From the NCBI GenBank assembly GCA_001972305.1, contig BDDD01002898.1:1-64000 (forward strand): a stretch of 64,000 nt of DNA, written 5' to 3'. Under the pieces are notes generated by a model. The model had not been told where the DNA came from. It saw only the letters and a program-made list of their open reading frames with translations, and did not search any database. Source of the DNA: Cephalotus follicularis. Lineage: Eukaryota; Streptophyta; Magnoliopsida; Oxalidales; Cephalotaceae. Position numbers and translations under genes: made by a program. This document shows positions 45,505-57,528 of the stretch, one piece after another; within the stretch, counting starts at the first letter, position 1; the number at the start of each line of letters is the position of its first letter.

Positions 45505-46795
45505 TGTCACGTCCTGAACCACGGGAGAACCTCACAGCTCGTCACATGGCATACCATCCATACAATCTATCAGTACACAATAGCATAATACCAAAATATG
45601 CTATAAATTATAACTTTTATTAAACACTATAGAGCATAAACATACCATTTAGATACTTATATAAATCATATCAAAATGTAATACATCACCAACTTATCCG
45701 AAACACTGTCACAAGCCGGCAGGTCAAATACAACTGAAAATACATCACTCTCGTACCACCAGTCTTATATATTTGAATCTCATATAAGGTAGATAATAAA
45801 AAATACAGCACTGCTATCCGCATCCTGTCCTGGAGGTCCGATCTGTCACTTCGAAGCATCCTCTGCACTCGGCCCTAGATATTGTGCCCATTTCGAGAAA
45901 GGGCCAGCCAAACACAGCCATGTAGATAATACTATATGCAATGAAGTAAATAGACATATAGATATATGCATGGCATGTGAGATGCATGAATGTCAATTGT
46001 GGACAACGTTAGTACATCAAATGTCCCTAAGCGGTGGCATACATAACTATGTCCTAACCATAGAATCGCAATCCATACACCCTGAGTCTACAGACAATCC
46101 ATCAATCGATCAATAACCATACAATGTGTACAATCAATCCATAAGGTCTATCTCCATCGTCTATACACACGCACCGTGTCGTAGATGAGCAGAGTCGAGA
46201 TAACACTAACCACGCCAATATCAATCCAATGGCCAGTCCTCGAAGGTTCTAGCCCAATTACAATCCAATCACAATCCAATCGATCATTTACTCAATATGG
46301 TACCATCTTCCTATAGTCCATCCACAATTCGGTGTCTCCTTGAAGGTTCACCCCTAAAGAGATGTTCTTATAGGGCCACTCAATAAACGATATCAATTTC
46401 AATCAATAACGATACAATGTGGTCTACACCCCAAACCTTCATGACAGAAATGAAGATTAGGAATGGGTTATCTGGTTGGGTCTCAAACAATGACAATCCA
46501 TTAACCAATACCATAAATCATTTAAAAGATAGGGACCTAATCATAAAGGATCACATAGGATCCATCCATCAACCACTATGGCATTCAATCAATAATGCTA
46601 GTTCCCGTAGGTCCTGGCTCTCAATTGTGTTCCTGAAGGTCCACCTATAACAAAACAATGCACATTTCGGTCCCTGTCGGAGTTTATAAAACCACTTATA
46701 GAAACCTTGTTGAAAATCCGTTGAAGATCGATTTATAACTTGATTATGTTTAAAATGAGGTTCTCTTAGGTTATACGACCTTAGGGAGGCTTCCT
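45505..46795. repeat. LTR fragment, interrupted on its right
   Basis: Starts TGTCACGTCCTGAACCACGGG, the mirror of an LTR end (minus strand ...GACGTGACA). It has the layout of chromovirus-type LTRs (a long AT-rich stretch, then a GGGCCAGCC region). Cut at 46795 by another LTR; the rest must lie beyond the window. No coding content. Confidence 0.55.
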
Positions 46796-48515
46796 TGTTA
46801 GGTTAGGGGTGTCCCTGTATGCCACGATATGGCTCATTATTTTTATATATACACTCTTGATTTATACAATTCTGAATTCCATTCATATTTCATGTGCATA
46901 TTTATTTTATTGGCAAGGCTATATGGCTCATACCAACCAACCAAAAGGAACAGAATAATTATTTGTAATCAACTGTATGTCATATAGCACCCTGTCACAC
47001 CAAATGGCAGATCTCGTGTCGAGAGGTCTATGAGAATGAGATCCTTACTCCCTGTGACAAATGTTCCAAGTCATACGTTCACTTTCTTTGGGCTATTGAT
47101 GAACCATGAAGACTTGTCATGTTAAGCTTGCTCCCGAGTTAGCAATTGAGGATGGTTATCTCGTAGTCATTTGGATTTATCCCTAAAGCTAAATGTGAGG
47201 TGTGTGCTAGAGAGCGTGACACTGAACTGACCCACCAATAGGAAACCTATTTGGATTGTCAATACCCAATGTCAATAGGATTCCTATGGTCTCGGTAGTG
47301 TATTGTGTATGGTGACTAGTAGGTCTGTAGCCTGCGTTGTCTCCTTTGACCTGAGCGGCTGACATGTATTGTGTGGTGACTGCTTGACTTTGATTTTCGC
47401 CTTCACCACTGTGCTGGAAAAAGGGTTGTCTTTGGGTCTTGTGGGAGCTGCATTGAGATGTATGGGCGAGTGCACAATAGGGGATCGTCACACCCAGGCT
47501 GAGGGTGACCGACTATATTTATCCATGTACGTTGTAGACTTAAAATTCGTGATCAGGCATAGGTGGACTGGGAATGAGAGTTTCTCGTGGGAGGTCTACC
47601 GATAGTCTCAGTGCGATCATAGATTCATAGTTATTGCAGCAATACTAGGGGTGACATTCATCCAAACCCTAGGCTGTGATCGGAGCCAAGTATGACGAGG
47701 GAAACATGACACATATGCCAATGACTGGATAAAGCGACTGGATATTCAGACCATGATAGATAGATGTGGTAATACACGGATCCGGGGGGTGACTGACGGT
47801 CACACCAGGGTTGTTTTGATAGTCGGTGACTATCAGAATGGTCGTACCAGATATCAGGGTGTACTGGGAATTTATCGTCATGCCAGAGAGCGATAGGCTT
47901 TCGGGTCCGCCTGACTTTGAACAGCTTGATATGTGGTGGGACACATATAATTTAGTGAAATAACAACATCAGAGAAGATGTTGCTTTACTAGTGAGTATT
48001 TCATTTGATGGATTTAGGTCCATGCAATGCCACGATGAAATATTCCATGTGAAAGGGTTTTGAAAATAGAATAGAATAGAATGTCTCATCTTTGTCTTGG
48101 GCGTCAACGCCATGAAGAGCATGCATCGACACCATGTCTGGTTGAGTTGCTGGGCGTTAACGTAAACGGCATGCGTTGACGCTGATAAAACTAGTATCTT
48201 TAAACGTCAACGCCATGGAGAGCATGCGTCGACGCCATAACCGGATAGAGTTGCTGGACGTTAACTCCATGGAGAGCATGCATTGACGTTTTAAAAACCA
48301 GTAGTTTACGCGTTGACTCTGTGATGTTTTACACGTCGACGCTAAGACAAATGAGACTAAACGCCTATTTCATCTTATCATTGGCGTTGACGTGTAGATA
48401 GGGTGGGACGCATGGCCTTGACGACATGAGGGCTGACACACGGCTTGTCACCAATTTTAAGAGAAATTGGTTTGACTTTTTGGGATAAAGTAGGAGAGAG
48501 AAGTTATACTATAAA
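46796..48515 (+). mobile_element. second copy of the TGTTTGG-family LTR, left part
   Basis: Starts TGTTAGGTTAGGGGTGTCC and follows, in reverse orientation, the whole of 15355 down to about 13725. It is interrupted at 48515 by solo LTR O and resumes at 63904 (CTTGCAAGACACACTT matches the other copy). Its end is outside the window. It carries GCGTCAACGC-type cores between 48100 and 48450. Confidence 0.85.
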
Positions 48516-48724
48516 TGTAACGCTCGGGATTTTCGCATGTTGTAATATTTTAATTTCTGATGTAATCATATTATGGAATTAATAAGAATAATGAAATTTC
48601 CAACTTTGATGATGTTTCCCAATTATAATGTTTATTTCGAGTAAGGAAATGTTGAAGGTGTTAAAAGGAATAAGGATATTGAGAAATGTAACGACAAGTC
48701 GAATGTTCGGAGAAAAACACTCCA

Positions 48725-48880
48725 AACAACCGACTGGATGATAAAACAGTCGACTGAGAGACTGTTTAATGGAACAGTCGACTGCTGGGATGAACCAACC
48801 GACTGGTAGACTGTCAATCCACCTGGCAGTACAACGGCCAAGTGAACAGTCGACTGTTAGGAAAGAACAGTCGACTGGTT
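48725..48880. repeat. palindrome array in O, left part
   Basis: CAGTCGACTG-type cores with spacings of about 20, 28 and 21 bp. Confidence 0.8.
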
Positions 48881-49099
48881 TGTGCTCTGTTTTTGGTGCA
48901 ACATGTGACGAAATCACATTCAACAACTGATAGGAAAAGGGCATCTTTCAGGCACCATAACATGCCTAATAAAATGTGTTGGACATGCACCATAGCTCCT
49001 GAACCTACAGAGACTGGGTGGAAGAGTGGGAATGACATGTGTGTGTGTGTGCATGCAATTAATGGAAGAGGAAAATGGCATTTAGTGCCAAGGAAACGA

Positions 49100-49103
<4 letters not shown>

Positions 49104-49141
<38 letters not shown>

Positions 49142-49160
49142 CTATGTGTGTGTGTGTGTG
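49104..49160. repeat. (GA)n and (TG)n microsatellites at the left edge of T
   Basis: About 15 GA units, a short break, then about 9 TG units running directly into T's LTR. Confidence 0.95.
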
Positions 49161-49662
49161 TGTCACACCCCGTTCTCATTAACAACATATATCATGGCAA
49201 TTTAACAGGAATTCAGCTTATACAAAGTGCGATAAAACTTAAAACTTTGCTCTAAACAATAATTTACGGAAGCCTTTAACAATAAGTTGAAAATAAACAG
49301 AACCATGCGTCCCATACCACATGATTCTCACATACATCATCATTAACTCATTGTTAAAAAGCCCACAAATGGAGCGTGATCCAAAAGTCGAACAACAACA
49401 GCAGTAATAAAACACTAGTACAATAATCCAAAGTACAACATGTCTTAAGTACATTGTTTTGACATTTATTAAAGTAAACAAAACTCTTTCTTTCTTCCGA
49501 TACGGCCATCCTCGGCGATATCCAAAACGCTGCATCAATCTGCAATAGTAGGGGAGTTAGCCTTTGTCCTCACTCGGCTAAAATTATAAGTGTAACTTAG
49601 GGTCAACAATAAACAAAGTCATGACATGAATGCATCATGATGCAGTACATACTATATCTTGA

Positions 49663-49731
<69 letters not shown>

Positions 49732-51465
49732 GCCCAAGAGTCACGATGTCACAATATCACATTGCACATTAACACATTTCACGATTCACAAACAAGTTGA
49801 AAGGACTACACAGTTCTCGGTTCACGATTCACGATGGGTACGAAAAGCGTCGCCAACTCCGGACGGCATGAAGCAAGTCACGGTACAGTGAGTCACCCAG
49901 CCAACTCCTGGCCCCTTAGTCAACCCGACCACTAGTCATCGTTGGCATCTCCGCCACGCAACTAGTACGGTCACAATCACAATCACAATCATCTCGATGA
50001 TGAATTCACTTTCCCAAGTAATTTATAAAACAAAATACTTGAAAACAAACTCATTTTCATGATGTCACAGTTCTCGATTCACGATGTTCAAAACTCAGTT
50101 CACGATGTTTACAATCTCGGTTCACAATGTTTTGAAGACATTTTCACAATTTTCCGAAAATATACATTTTACTTAAACATACATTTTCGTACAAAATAAC
50201 GATTTAAATTAATCATGTATGCACTTCCAAAAAGATGATATAACAGTTCACAATCAGTTATCACAATGCACATATCAGTTTATCACAGTTCACAATGCAT
50301 ACACATGCTCACAATGCAAAACAGACCCTAACAGTCGGTTGTCTCTCACTGGCAGTCGGCTGTTTTCCTTAAACAGTCGGCTGTCTCCCCCCCGAAAGTC
50401 GGCTGTTTTCCTTCAACAGTCGGTTGTCCTCACTCGACAGTCGGTTGTCATCCTTGACGGTCGGCTGTTCATACCCAGCAGTCGACTACCCAAGCCTCTG
50501 CAGGCATCTGTCAGTAACACACATGGACAGTCGACTGGCTCCCAAGCACAATCGGCTAGATCCATTGAGTAGTCGGTTATTCATACTGACCAGTCGGCTG
50601 GCGCACTCGAACAGTTGGCTGTCTCTTTTGGTCAATCGGCTGGTTCCTACAGACAGTGCACAAAACAGCAGCAAAACAAAGCCATAACCCACAATAATCC
50701 ATTTCAACATAGAGCATTATCACCACAACATCATATTCATGCTCATAACACAACACATTGCATGCATTTCATCTTATGGACAATATTATAGCTGAACTTA
50801 AATCACAAATATAACACTTCCCCTACCTTAGAATTCCAAGTTAGGAATTGCAATCCACCTCTTTAAGTCCAAATTCGTGGTCTTTGCACTCTCAAACTCC
50901 GTCCAGCAACTCCAACAAATCCGGCTCTTGCCACGGGTTCAAGCTTCCAAAAACACAGCCCAACTTCCCTCTCTCTTTCTTCCTCTCCTTCTCCCTTACA
51001 AACCTTCCACTTCTTTCTCTCCACTCTTTTAATTTCTCTTCTCCTCTCTGTGAAAATGGTGAACATTGGAGGAGGAAAAACGTGTTTTTATGGAGAAACA
51101 CATCCCCCTTTCTTTTGTCGACATTAATACAAAACACTCCCCCTTTTTCTGCTAACAGTCGGGCGCACACGTTATGCTGCCAGACCTGTCGACAGTCGAC
51201 TGCCTCGACCTGGCATTCGGCTATCTCTGCCTACACTCCCCTAGCCAGCTGCTTCCCACAGCAGTTGGCTGGTTCCTCACCAAGGGGGTCCAGCCGGCTG
51301 CCTCCTTCTGGTAGTTGGCTGCCCACCCTGCACAACGCACACTTCACAACTTCTCTTGCAACTTTCCAACACACAAAGGAGGAAAATCATGGTTTTCATT
51401 AATTCAAAGCGTAAATTACATTGGAAATACATCATTACACTTTAATGAAAATCACGGGCGTTACA
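49161..51465 (-). repeat. 3' LTR of chromovirus T
   Basis: 2305 bp; minus strand TGTAACGCCCG...GGGGTGTGACA. It contains an (AT)n run (49667-49724) and two groups of palindromic cores. The long plus-strand frames inside it (50219-50687, 50848-51402) are by-products of the 21-bp periodicity and of pyrimidine-rich DNA, not genes. Confidence 0.93.
50334..50645. repeat. 21-bp-phased GTCGGC/GTCGAC array in T's 3' LTR
   Basis: Fifteen cores start at 50334, 50355, 50376, 50398, 50419, 50440, 50460, 50481, 50510, 50530, 50551, 50572, 50593, 50614 and 50635. The spacings are 20-22 bp except one of 29. Core CAGTCGGCTG or CAGTCGACTG; the 11-12 bp spacers differ widely. A smaller group follows at 51180-51320. 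Confidence 0.93.
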
Positions 51466-51478
51466 TCCACCCCCTCTT
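51466..51478 (-). other. polypurine tract of chromovirus T
   Basis: AAGAGGGGGTGGA on the minus strand directly before the 3' LTR. Confidence 0.85.
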
Positions 51479-51489
51479 CGAGGAATTTC

Positions 51490-53133
51490 GTCCTCGAAAT
51501 TAAAACAGTACTAAAACAAGTGAGAGTAACGCTCCCTCATCTCCTCTTCACATTCCCAAGTCGCTTCATCGGGACGGTGAAACTGCCACTGAACCTTCAC
51601 CATAGGAATGGTTCAGTTCCTCAGTACTTACGTCTTCCAATCCAGAATCCGTACTGGTAATTCCTCACAAGAAAGGTCATCTCGCATGGGAACTGAATCA
51701 AAATCCAAAACATGCGAAGGATCTCGGATATATCCCCTCAGCATAGACACATGAAAAATGTCATGCACATTTGACAGTGCATGAGGTAAAGCAAGTTGAT
51801 AAGCCACCTTCCCAACTCTCTCAAGAACCTCAAAAGGACCAATGTAGCGCGGAGCTAACTTGCCCTTCTTCCCAAACCTCTGTACACCCTTCTATGGTGA
51901 AACCTTCAGAAACACATGATCACCAACGTCGAAGTTTAAAGGCCTCCTCTTGACACTGTCAACATAGCTCTTCTGTCGGCTCTGAGCGGCAAGCAGTTTC
52001 TCCTTTATGAACTTGACTTTCTCAGAAGTCTCCTCCACCACATTTGCACATAACAAAGGTCGTTCACCAACCTCGTCCCAACAAACAAGTGACCTACACT
52101 TCCTCCCATACAGAGCCTCAAACAGCGCCATGCTAATACTGGAATGATAGCTGTTATTATAAGAAAACTCTATCAGAGGAATGTGGTCCTCCCAAGTACC
52201 AACAAAGTCAATAATACAAGCTCGGAGCATATCCTCCAAGGTCTGGATGGTACGCTCTGACTGATCATCTGTCTGTGGGTGAAAGGCGGTGCTAAGGTTC
52301 AGCTTCGTCCCAAAAGCTGTCTGGAACCTCTTCCAAAAGTTGGAAGTGAAAATCGAATCTCTGTCACAAACTATGCTCACGGGAACACCGTGTAGTCTTA
52401 CTATCTCCCTGATGTATAACCGAGCTAACTTGCTCGCATAATCTGTGACGTGGGTAGGCAAAAATTGAGCCGATTTGGTAAGCCGATCCACAATGACCCA
52501 AACCACATTGTGACGGTTTTGAGTCAAGGGAAAACCCGAAACAAAATCCATCGTTACATGCTCCCATTTCCACTCTGGAATCGGTAAAGGCTGTAACAAA
52601 CCTGCTGGCCTCTGATGCTCAGCCTTGACAGTCTAACAAGTATAGCACTTTGCAACATAGTCAGCAATCTCTTTCTTCATACCGGACCACCAATAGTTTT
52701 TCTTCAGATCTTGATACATCTTGATGCTACCAGGATGTATGCTATACTGGGATTTGTGAGCCCCATAAAGCAACTCACCTTTCAGTACATCACCATTTGG
52801 GAGACACACCCGTCCCCGGAATCTCAATATGCCATCATCATGCACCCAAAAATTAGACTTTGGTCTCAAATTCTCTCGAATCTCTTGCAACTCAGGATCA
52901 TGCGCTTGAGCATCCTTTAGTTGACCCAGTAGTACTAGCTGCGCTTGCATGCTAGCCACAAAAACCCCCGGTGCCTGATTAAACGGAGACCATTGTTGGA
53001 AATCATCTAGCATCTTCCACTGAGATATCATCGTGTTAGCAACCATAGCCTCACGGCTCAGGGCATCCGCGACCACATTCGCTTTTTCTGGGATGGTACT
53101 GAATACTGCAGTCATAGTCATTAAAGAACTCAA
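51490..53133 (-). pseudogene. chromovirus integrase with C-terminal chromodomain
   Basis: The zinc domain (HPGSIKMYQDLKKNYWW, AKCYTC) ends at an amber at 52633-52635 where Gln fits. The core is open from 52599 and keeps all catalytic residues: TMDFVSG, VCDRDSIF and QSERTIQTLED. The GPY-type module (KGKLAPRYIGPFEVLERVG) is readable after a stop at about 51892. A chromodomain follows (PVRILDWKT, KVQWQFHRPDEATWECEEE) near 51640-51510, with two stops. Chromodomains steer integration to heterochromatin. Confidence 0.92.
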
Positions 53134-53612
53134 CCCATCTCCGTTGTCTCATGTTCAGTGTATCTTGACAGAAAAGATACCTCAAACTCTTGTGGTCAGT
53201 GAAAATTTCGAACTATACCCCATATAGATAATGTCTCCATTTCTGAAGAGCAAAAATAATCGCGGCCAATTCAAGATCATGCGTTAGGTAATTTTCCTCA
53301 TACGGCTTTAGCTTCCGTGAAGCATAAGCGATCACTCTGCCTCGTTGCATCAACACGCTACCCAATCCCTTACCCGAAGCATCACTATACAGTGCAAAAC
53401 ACTCGTTACCCTCAGGTAACGCCAAGACCGGAGCGGAAATCAGTCGATCCTTTAGATCACAGAAACTGGTTTCACAGTCATCATCCCAAACAAACAAAGT
53501 CTTTTTCTGGGTCAGCCTTGTCAAAGGTACAGCTATCCTCGAGAAGTTCTGAATAAACCTCTGGTAATACCCCGCCAAGCCAAGGAAACTGCGTACCTCA
53601 CTCACATTCTTT
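53134..53612 (-). pseudogene. chromovirus RNase H
   Basis: Open 53605-53213 ([55 protein letters not shown]), then shifted in 53213-53134 ([17 protein letters not shown]). The metal-binding Asp-Glu-Asp set (YSDAS, LELAA, TDHKS) is visible across the shift. Confidence 0.9.
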
Positions 53613-53614
53613 GG

Positions 53615-54960
53615 TTACGGCCAATCGCGCACCACCTCAATCTTCGACGGATCCACCGCCAAGCCCTCTCTTGATACAATGTGACCCAGAAAGATCACAT
53701 GGTCGAGCCAAAACTCGCACTTGCCAAACTTGGCATACAACCGATGCTCTATGAGAATCTGCAAAACCAATCTCAGATGATAGGCGTGCTCATCCTCACT
53801 CCTTGAATACTCCAGTATGTCATCAATAAACACTACTACAAACTGATCCAGGTACGGTCGAAACACATCGTTCATCAGCGACATAAACGTTGTCGGTGCG
53901 TTGGTGACACCAAACGGAATTACCAAGAACTCATAATGACCATACCTAGTCCGGAAGGCAGTCTTCTCTATATCTCCTTCCTTCACTCTCAGTTGGTGAT
54001 AACCCGACTTCAGATCAAGTTTGGAGAACACCCTTGACCCTTGTAACTGGCCAAACAAATCCTCAATATGTGGAAGAGGATACTTATTCTTGATAGTAGC
54101 CTTATTCAACATCCTGTAGTCGATGCAAAGCCTCATCGACCCATCCTTCTTCTTCACAAACAACACTGGTGCGCCCCATGGAGAAACACTAGGTCGCACA
54201 AAGCCCTTGTCTATTAGGTCTTGCAACTGTAACTTCAACTCTCGTAACTCCGCAAGAGCCATTCGGTGAGGCGCCTTAGAAACAGGAGCCGTACCCGGTA
54301 TCAGATCAATTACAAACTCCATACTCCTCTTCGGTGGTAAGGACACCAAATCGGGAGGGAACACATCCAGAAACTCACTTACAACAAGAACCTCCTCCAG
54401 ACTCTTACCTTTCTCCTTTCTTTTGTCAACCACATGTGCAAGGAACCCTTCACACCATTTTTTCAGATACCTCGATGCACGAATAAAAGATATAATCGGC
54501 ACCGAGAATCCTCTGTCTCCCTGAAACTGGAATGTAGTCCCATCAGGTAAGCAAAGATTCACAACCTTGTTGTAACAGTCCATGTGCGCACGGTAGGCTG
54601 ACAACCAGTCCATACACAAAATGACATCAAAATCATAAAGGGGTAGTACGATCAAGTCCGCATACAACGAAACACCTGCAATAGAAAGCTCGCAACCTCG
54701 GTACACCGAATATGCACACATAGAACCCCCAGTAGGTGTACTCATATCAAGAACATAAGGCATGCAATCAGGAGACACATCCAAACATGCTGCAAAACGG
54801 GAAGCAATAAAAGAATGCGATGCTCCAGAATCCATCAGTACTCTGGTAGAGAATCCATAAACATATACAGTACCTCCCACAACAGAAGTAGACTCTGGAA
54901 CCTCTGTCTGGGTGAGAATGAAAACTTTACCTTTCACTATGCCTTTGCCAGTATCTCTTC
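53615..54960 (-). pseudogene. chromovirus protease and reverse transcriptase
   Basis: A 440-codon open frame. Retropepsin site [13 protein letters not shown] about 35 residues in; linker ([13 protein letters not shown]); RT with [38 protein letters not shown], and an intact catalytic box [11 protein letters not shown]. Normal elements have VTNAPATFM-type text where this has VTNAPTTFM. The frame ends RDWP at a stop (53615-53617) immediately before RNase H. Confidence 0.93.
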
Positions 54961-56118
54961 ACTGCGAGGGTCCCACTACAGAACCACTACCACTCACTGG
55001 CCCAGTAGGTACTGTCGTTGTTCCTCTCGGGTAGTCCCTCACTGAGTGACCTGCAGTGCCACACCTCAAACGCAACCCTTTCTTTGGCCAACAATCTTTC
55101 TGCTGGTGACCTACATGACCACAGTGGAAGCAAACCCCAGTCCTCGCATCACTCCCCTGACTAGGAGCACCCTATGAAGCTGTCTGCTGAGATCTATTCC
55201 TTGGGGACTTCGATGGGGAACCACTGCCCTGCCATTTTGACGACGCCGGCCTAGACTGATTAGATGTCTGCCTGCTCTGTTGTGCTCGGGCTCTCTCGGC
55301 CTGGTCCTCATTCAACACACTCTCCATCAACCTCACTTTCTGGGCAACCTCCACAAAAGTACCCAGCTCCATAACTCTGATCCGAGACCGAAGATCTGGT
55401 CGCAAGCCCCTCAGGAACCTCCGAACCTTATTTTCCTCATTTGCCACCAAATAAGCTGAATGTCTGGTAAGCTCCACAAATCTGGCCTGGTACACGGCCA
55501 CAGTCATCTCTCATTGACGCAGCTCCAAGAGCTCCGTCTCTCTCCGCTCACGCTCTATGCGTGGCACATATGCTGCCAGAAACTCCTCCTGGAATCCCTT
55601 CCAAGTGCTAGCGACTCCAGTATCCTCCCATTTAGCCTTGACCATCTCCCACCAATGAATGACCTCTCCCCACAATCGGTACACAGTAAACCTCAGTTTC
55701 TGTCTGTCGGTGCATTCCATCACCTCGAAGATTTTCTCTAGATCCTTAGCCACCTCTCAGAAACAGTGGCATCAAGCTCCCCTCTGAAACTGGGTGGATT
55801 CTGTCTCATGAATCTCTCAAGGTTACTTCCGAACCGATTACCATCATCATGTACACCGTAAGCATGAGCCATCTGCTGAGGCTGGGCCTGAGCATATAAC
55901 CTCCGTATCTCTTCCATGTTCGTTGCATTGGCAGCCATTTGTTGCTGATTGGCAGCTATCTGCTGCTGGATGTAGTCAGCGATGCGGTCCATCGGATCTC
56001 TCATATTAGGTGCTGCCTCCAGTGGAACAGTATTCATCGGATCTCCCCCAACATTTACTCCCTCGGGAACATCCTCATCCACAACCCTACGCCTTCCGCG
56101 TCTTCTCCGACCGTCCAT
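54961..56118 (-). pseudogene. chromovirus gag with zinc knuckle
   Basis: The start at 56118 (MDGRRRRGRR) is chosen because the codons before it extend toward the primer site without gag likeness. The N-part is Gln-rich. The gag core follows in shifted frames (VIHWWEMVKAKWEDTG, WKGFQEEFLAAYVP at 55753-55511; FLRGLRPDLRSRI at 55507-55172). A CCHC knuckle CFHCGHVGHQQKDC lies near 55130-55088. Broken by shifts at about 55740 and 55510. Confidence 0.9.
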
Positions 56119-56220
56119 TTTGTTCCATATATGGAAATATGTCATTAGTCACCATCTCAAGGAAACAATTTTGTTAATTGCCAAGGATAACATCCTAGCT
56201 AAGCATATAAATGGATATAT

Positions 56221-56232
56221 GCTCCGATACCA
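56221..56232 (-). other. primer-binding site of T, initiator methionine tRNA
   Basis: TGGTATCGGAGC on the minus strand, four bases from the LTR. Complementary to plant tRNA-iMet with one A-to-G change. Confidence 0.85.
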
Positions 56233-56937
56233 TGTCTGTCACACCCCGTTCTCATTAACAACATATATCATGGCAATTTAACAAAAATTTAGCTTATACA
56301 AAGTGCGATAAAACTTAAAACTTTGCTCTAAACAATAATTTGCAGAAGCCTTTAACAATAAGCTGAAAGTAAACAGAACCATGCGTCCCATACCACATGA
56401 TTCTCACATACATCATCATTAAGTCATTGTTAAAAAGCCCACAAACGGAGCGTGATCCAAAAGTCGAACAACAACAGCAGTAATAAAACACTAGTACAAT
56501 AATCCAAAGTACAACATGTCTTAAGTACATTGTTTTGACATTTATTGAAGTAAACAAAACTCTGTCTTTCTTTCGATACGGCCATCCCCGGCGATATCCA
56601 GAACGCTGCATCAATCTGCAACAGTAAGGGGGTTAGCCTTTGTCCTCACTCGGCTAAAGTCATAAGTATAACTTAGTGTCAACAATAAACAAAGTCATGA
56701 CATGAATGCATCATGATGCAGCACATACTATATCTTGATGCGTATATATAGATAGATAGATAGATAGATAGATATGCCAAAGAGTCATGATGTCACAATA
56801 TCACATTGCACATTAACACATTTCACGATTCACAAACAAGTCCAAAGGACTACATAGTTCTTGGTTCACAGTGGGTACGAAGAGCGTCTCCATCTCCTAA
56901 CCCCAACGTCGTACTCATGTCACACTACAAAAAAATG

Positions 56938-57290
56938 GGGCAATGGCGAGGGCACTTCCCCTCGCTGTCCCCTCGCCATTGAGTCTACGGCGAGGGCATG
57001 GCGAGGGGAAAGGACCCTCGCCAATTTACTCCTCGCCAGCCAGTGTGGCGAGGGGATGGTGAGGGTACAGCGAGGGTAGAGTCCCCTCGCCATCCACTGC
57101 CCTCACCACACATATAGTATGGCTAGGGCAGCCTCCCCTCGCCATGGCGAGGGGAAGACGGTACCCTCGTCATACCCTCACCATGGCGAGGGTATGGCTA
57201 GGGCCCCGGACTCTCCCTCTCCTTGCCGTATACAGTTGCTGCAGAATGCCCTCGCCATGCCCTCACAGAGCCCTCGCCATTCTGCAGTTT
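56938..57290. repeat. CACTA subterminal repeats, TGGCGAGGG type
   Basis: About 20 copies of GGCGAGGG or CCCTCGCC in both orientations. They explain the false Ala/Gly/Glu/His-rich reading frames here. Expected binding sites for the TNPA-like protein. Confidence 0.9.
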
Positions 57291-57528
57291 CTACTGCAGG
57301 AACTATCAGCAGAATCTATGCCCTAAACTCCAAGCAAAACCTATAATTCATTTCAGCAACAACCATAATAACAGTTTATATTTTACAATTCTTAGCAATA
57401 GAAACATTTCATTCATTCTGGACTAACAAAACAATGGAAAAAAGTGTTGTCAGTATTTTATGAAAAGGATAATATGTCAAATACAATTACAGACAGTGTT
57501 AGAATATGTTATATACAACAGACTACTA

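Noticed and set aside
50219..50687. Open frames with a repeating Ser-Arg-Leu pattern every seven residues (also 60606-60988)
   Set aside because: The 7-residue period is just the 21-bp DNA repeat translated; there is no gene context, and the frames lie inside an LTR.
57119..57346. Ala/Gly/His-rich small proteins
   Set aside because: Translations of TGGCGAGGG subterminal repeats of the CACTA element.
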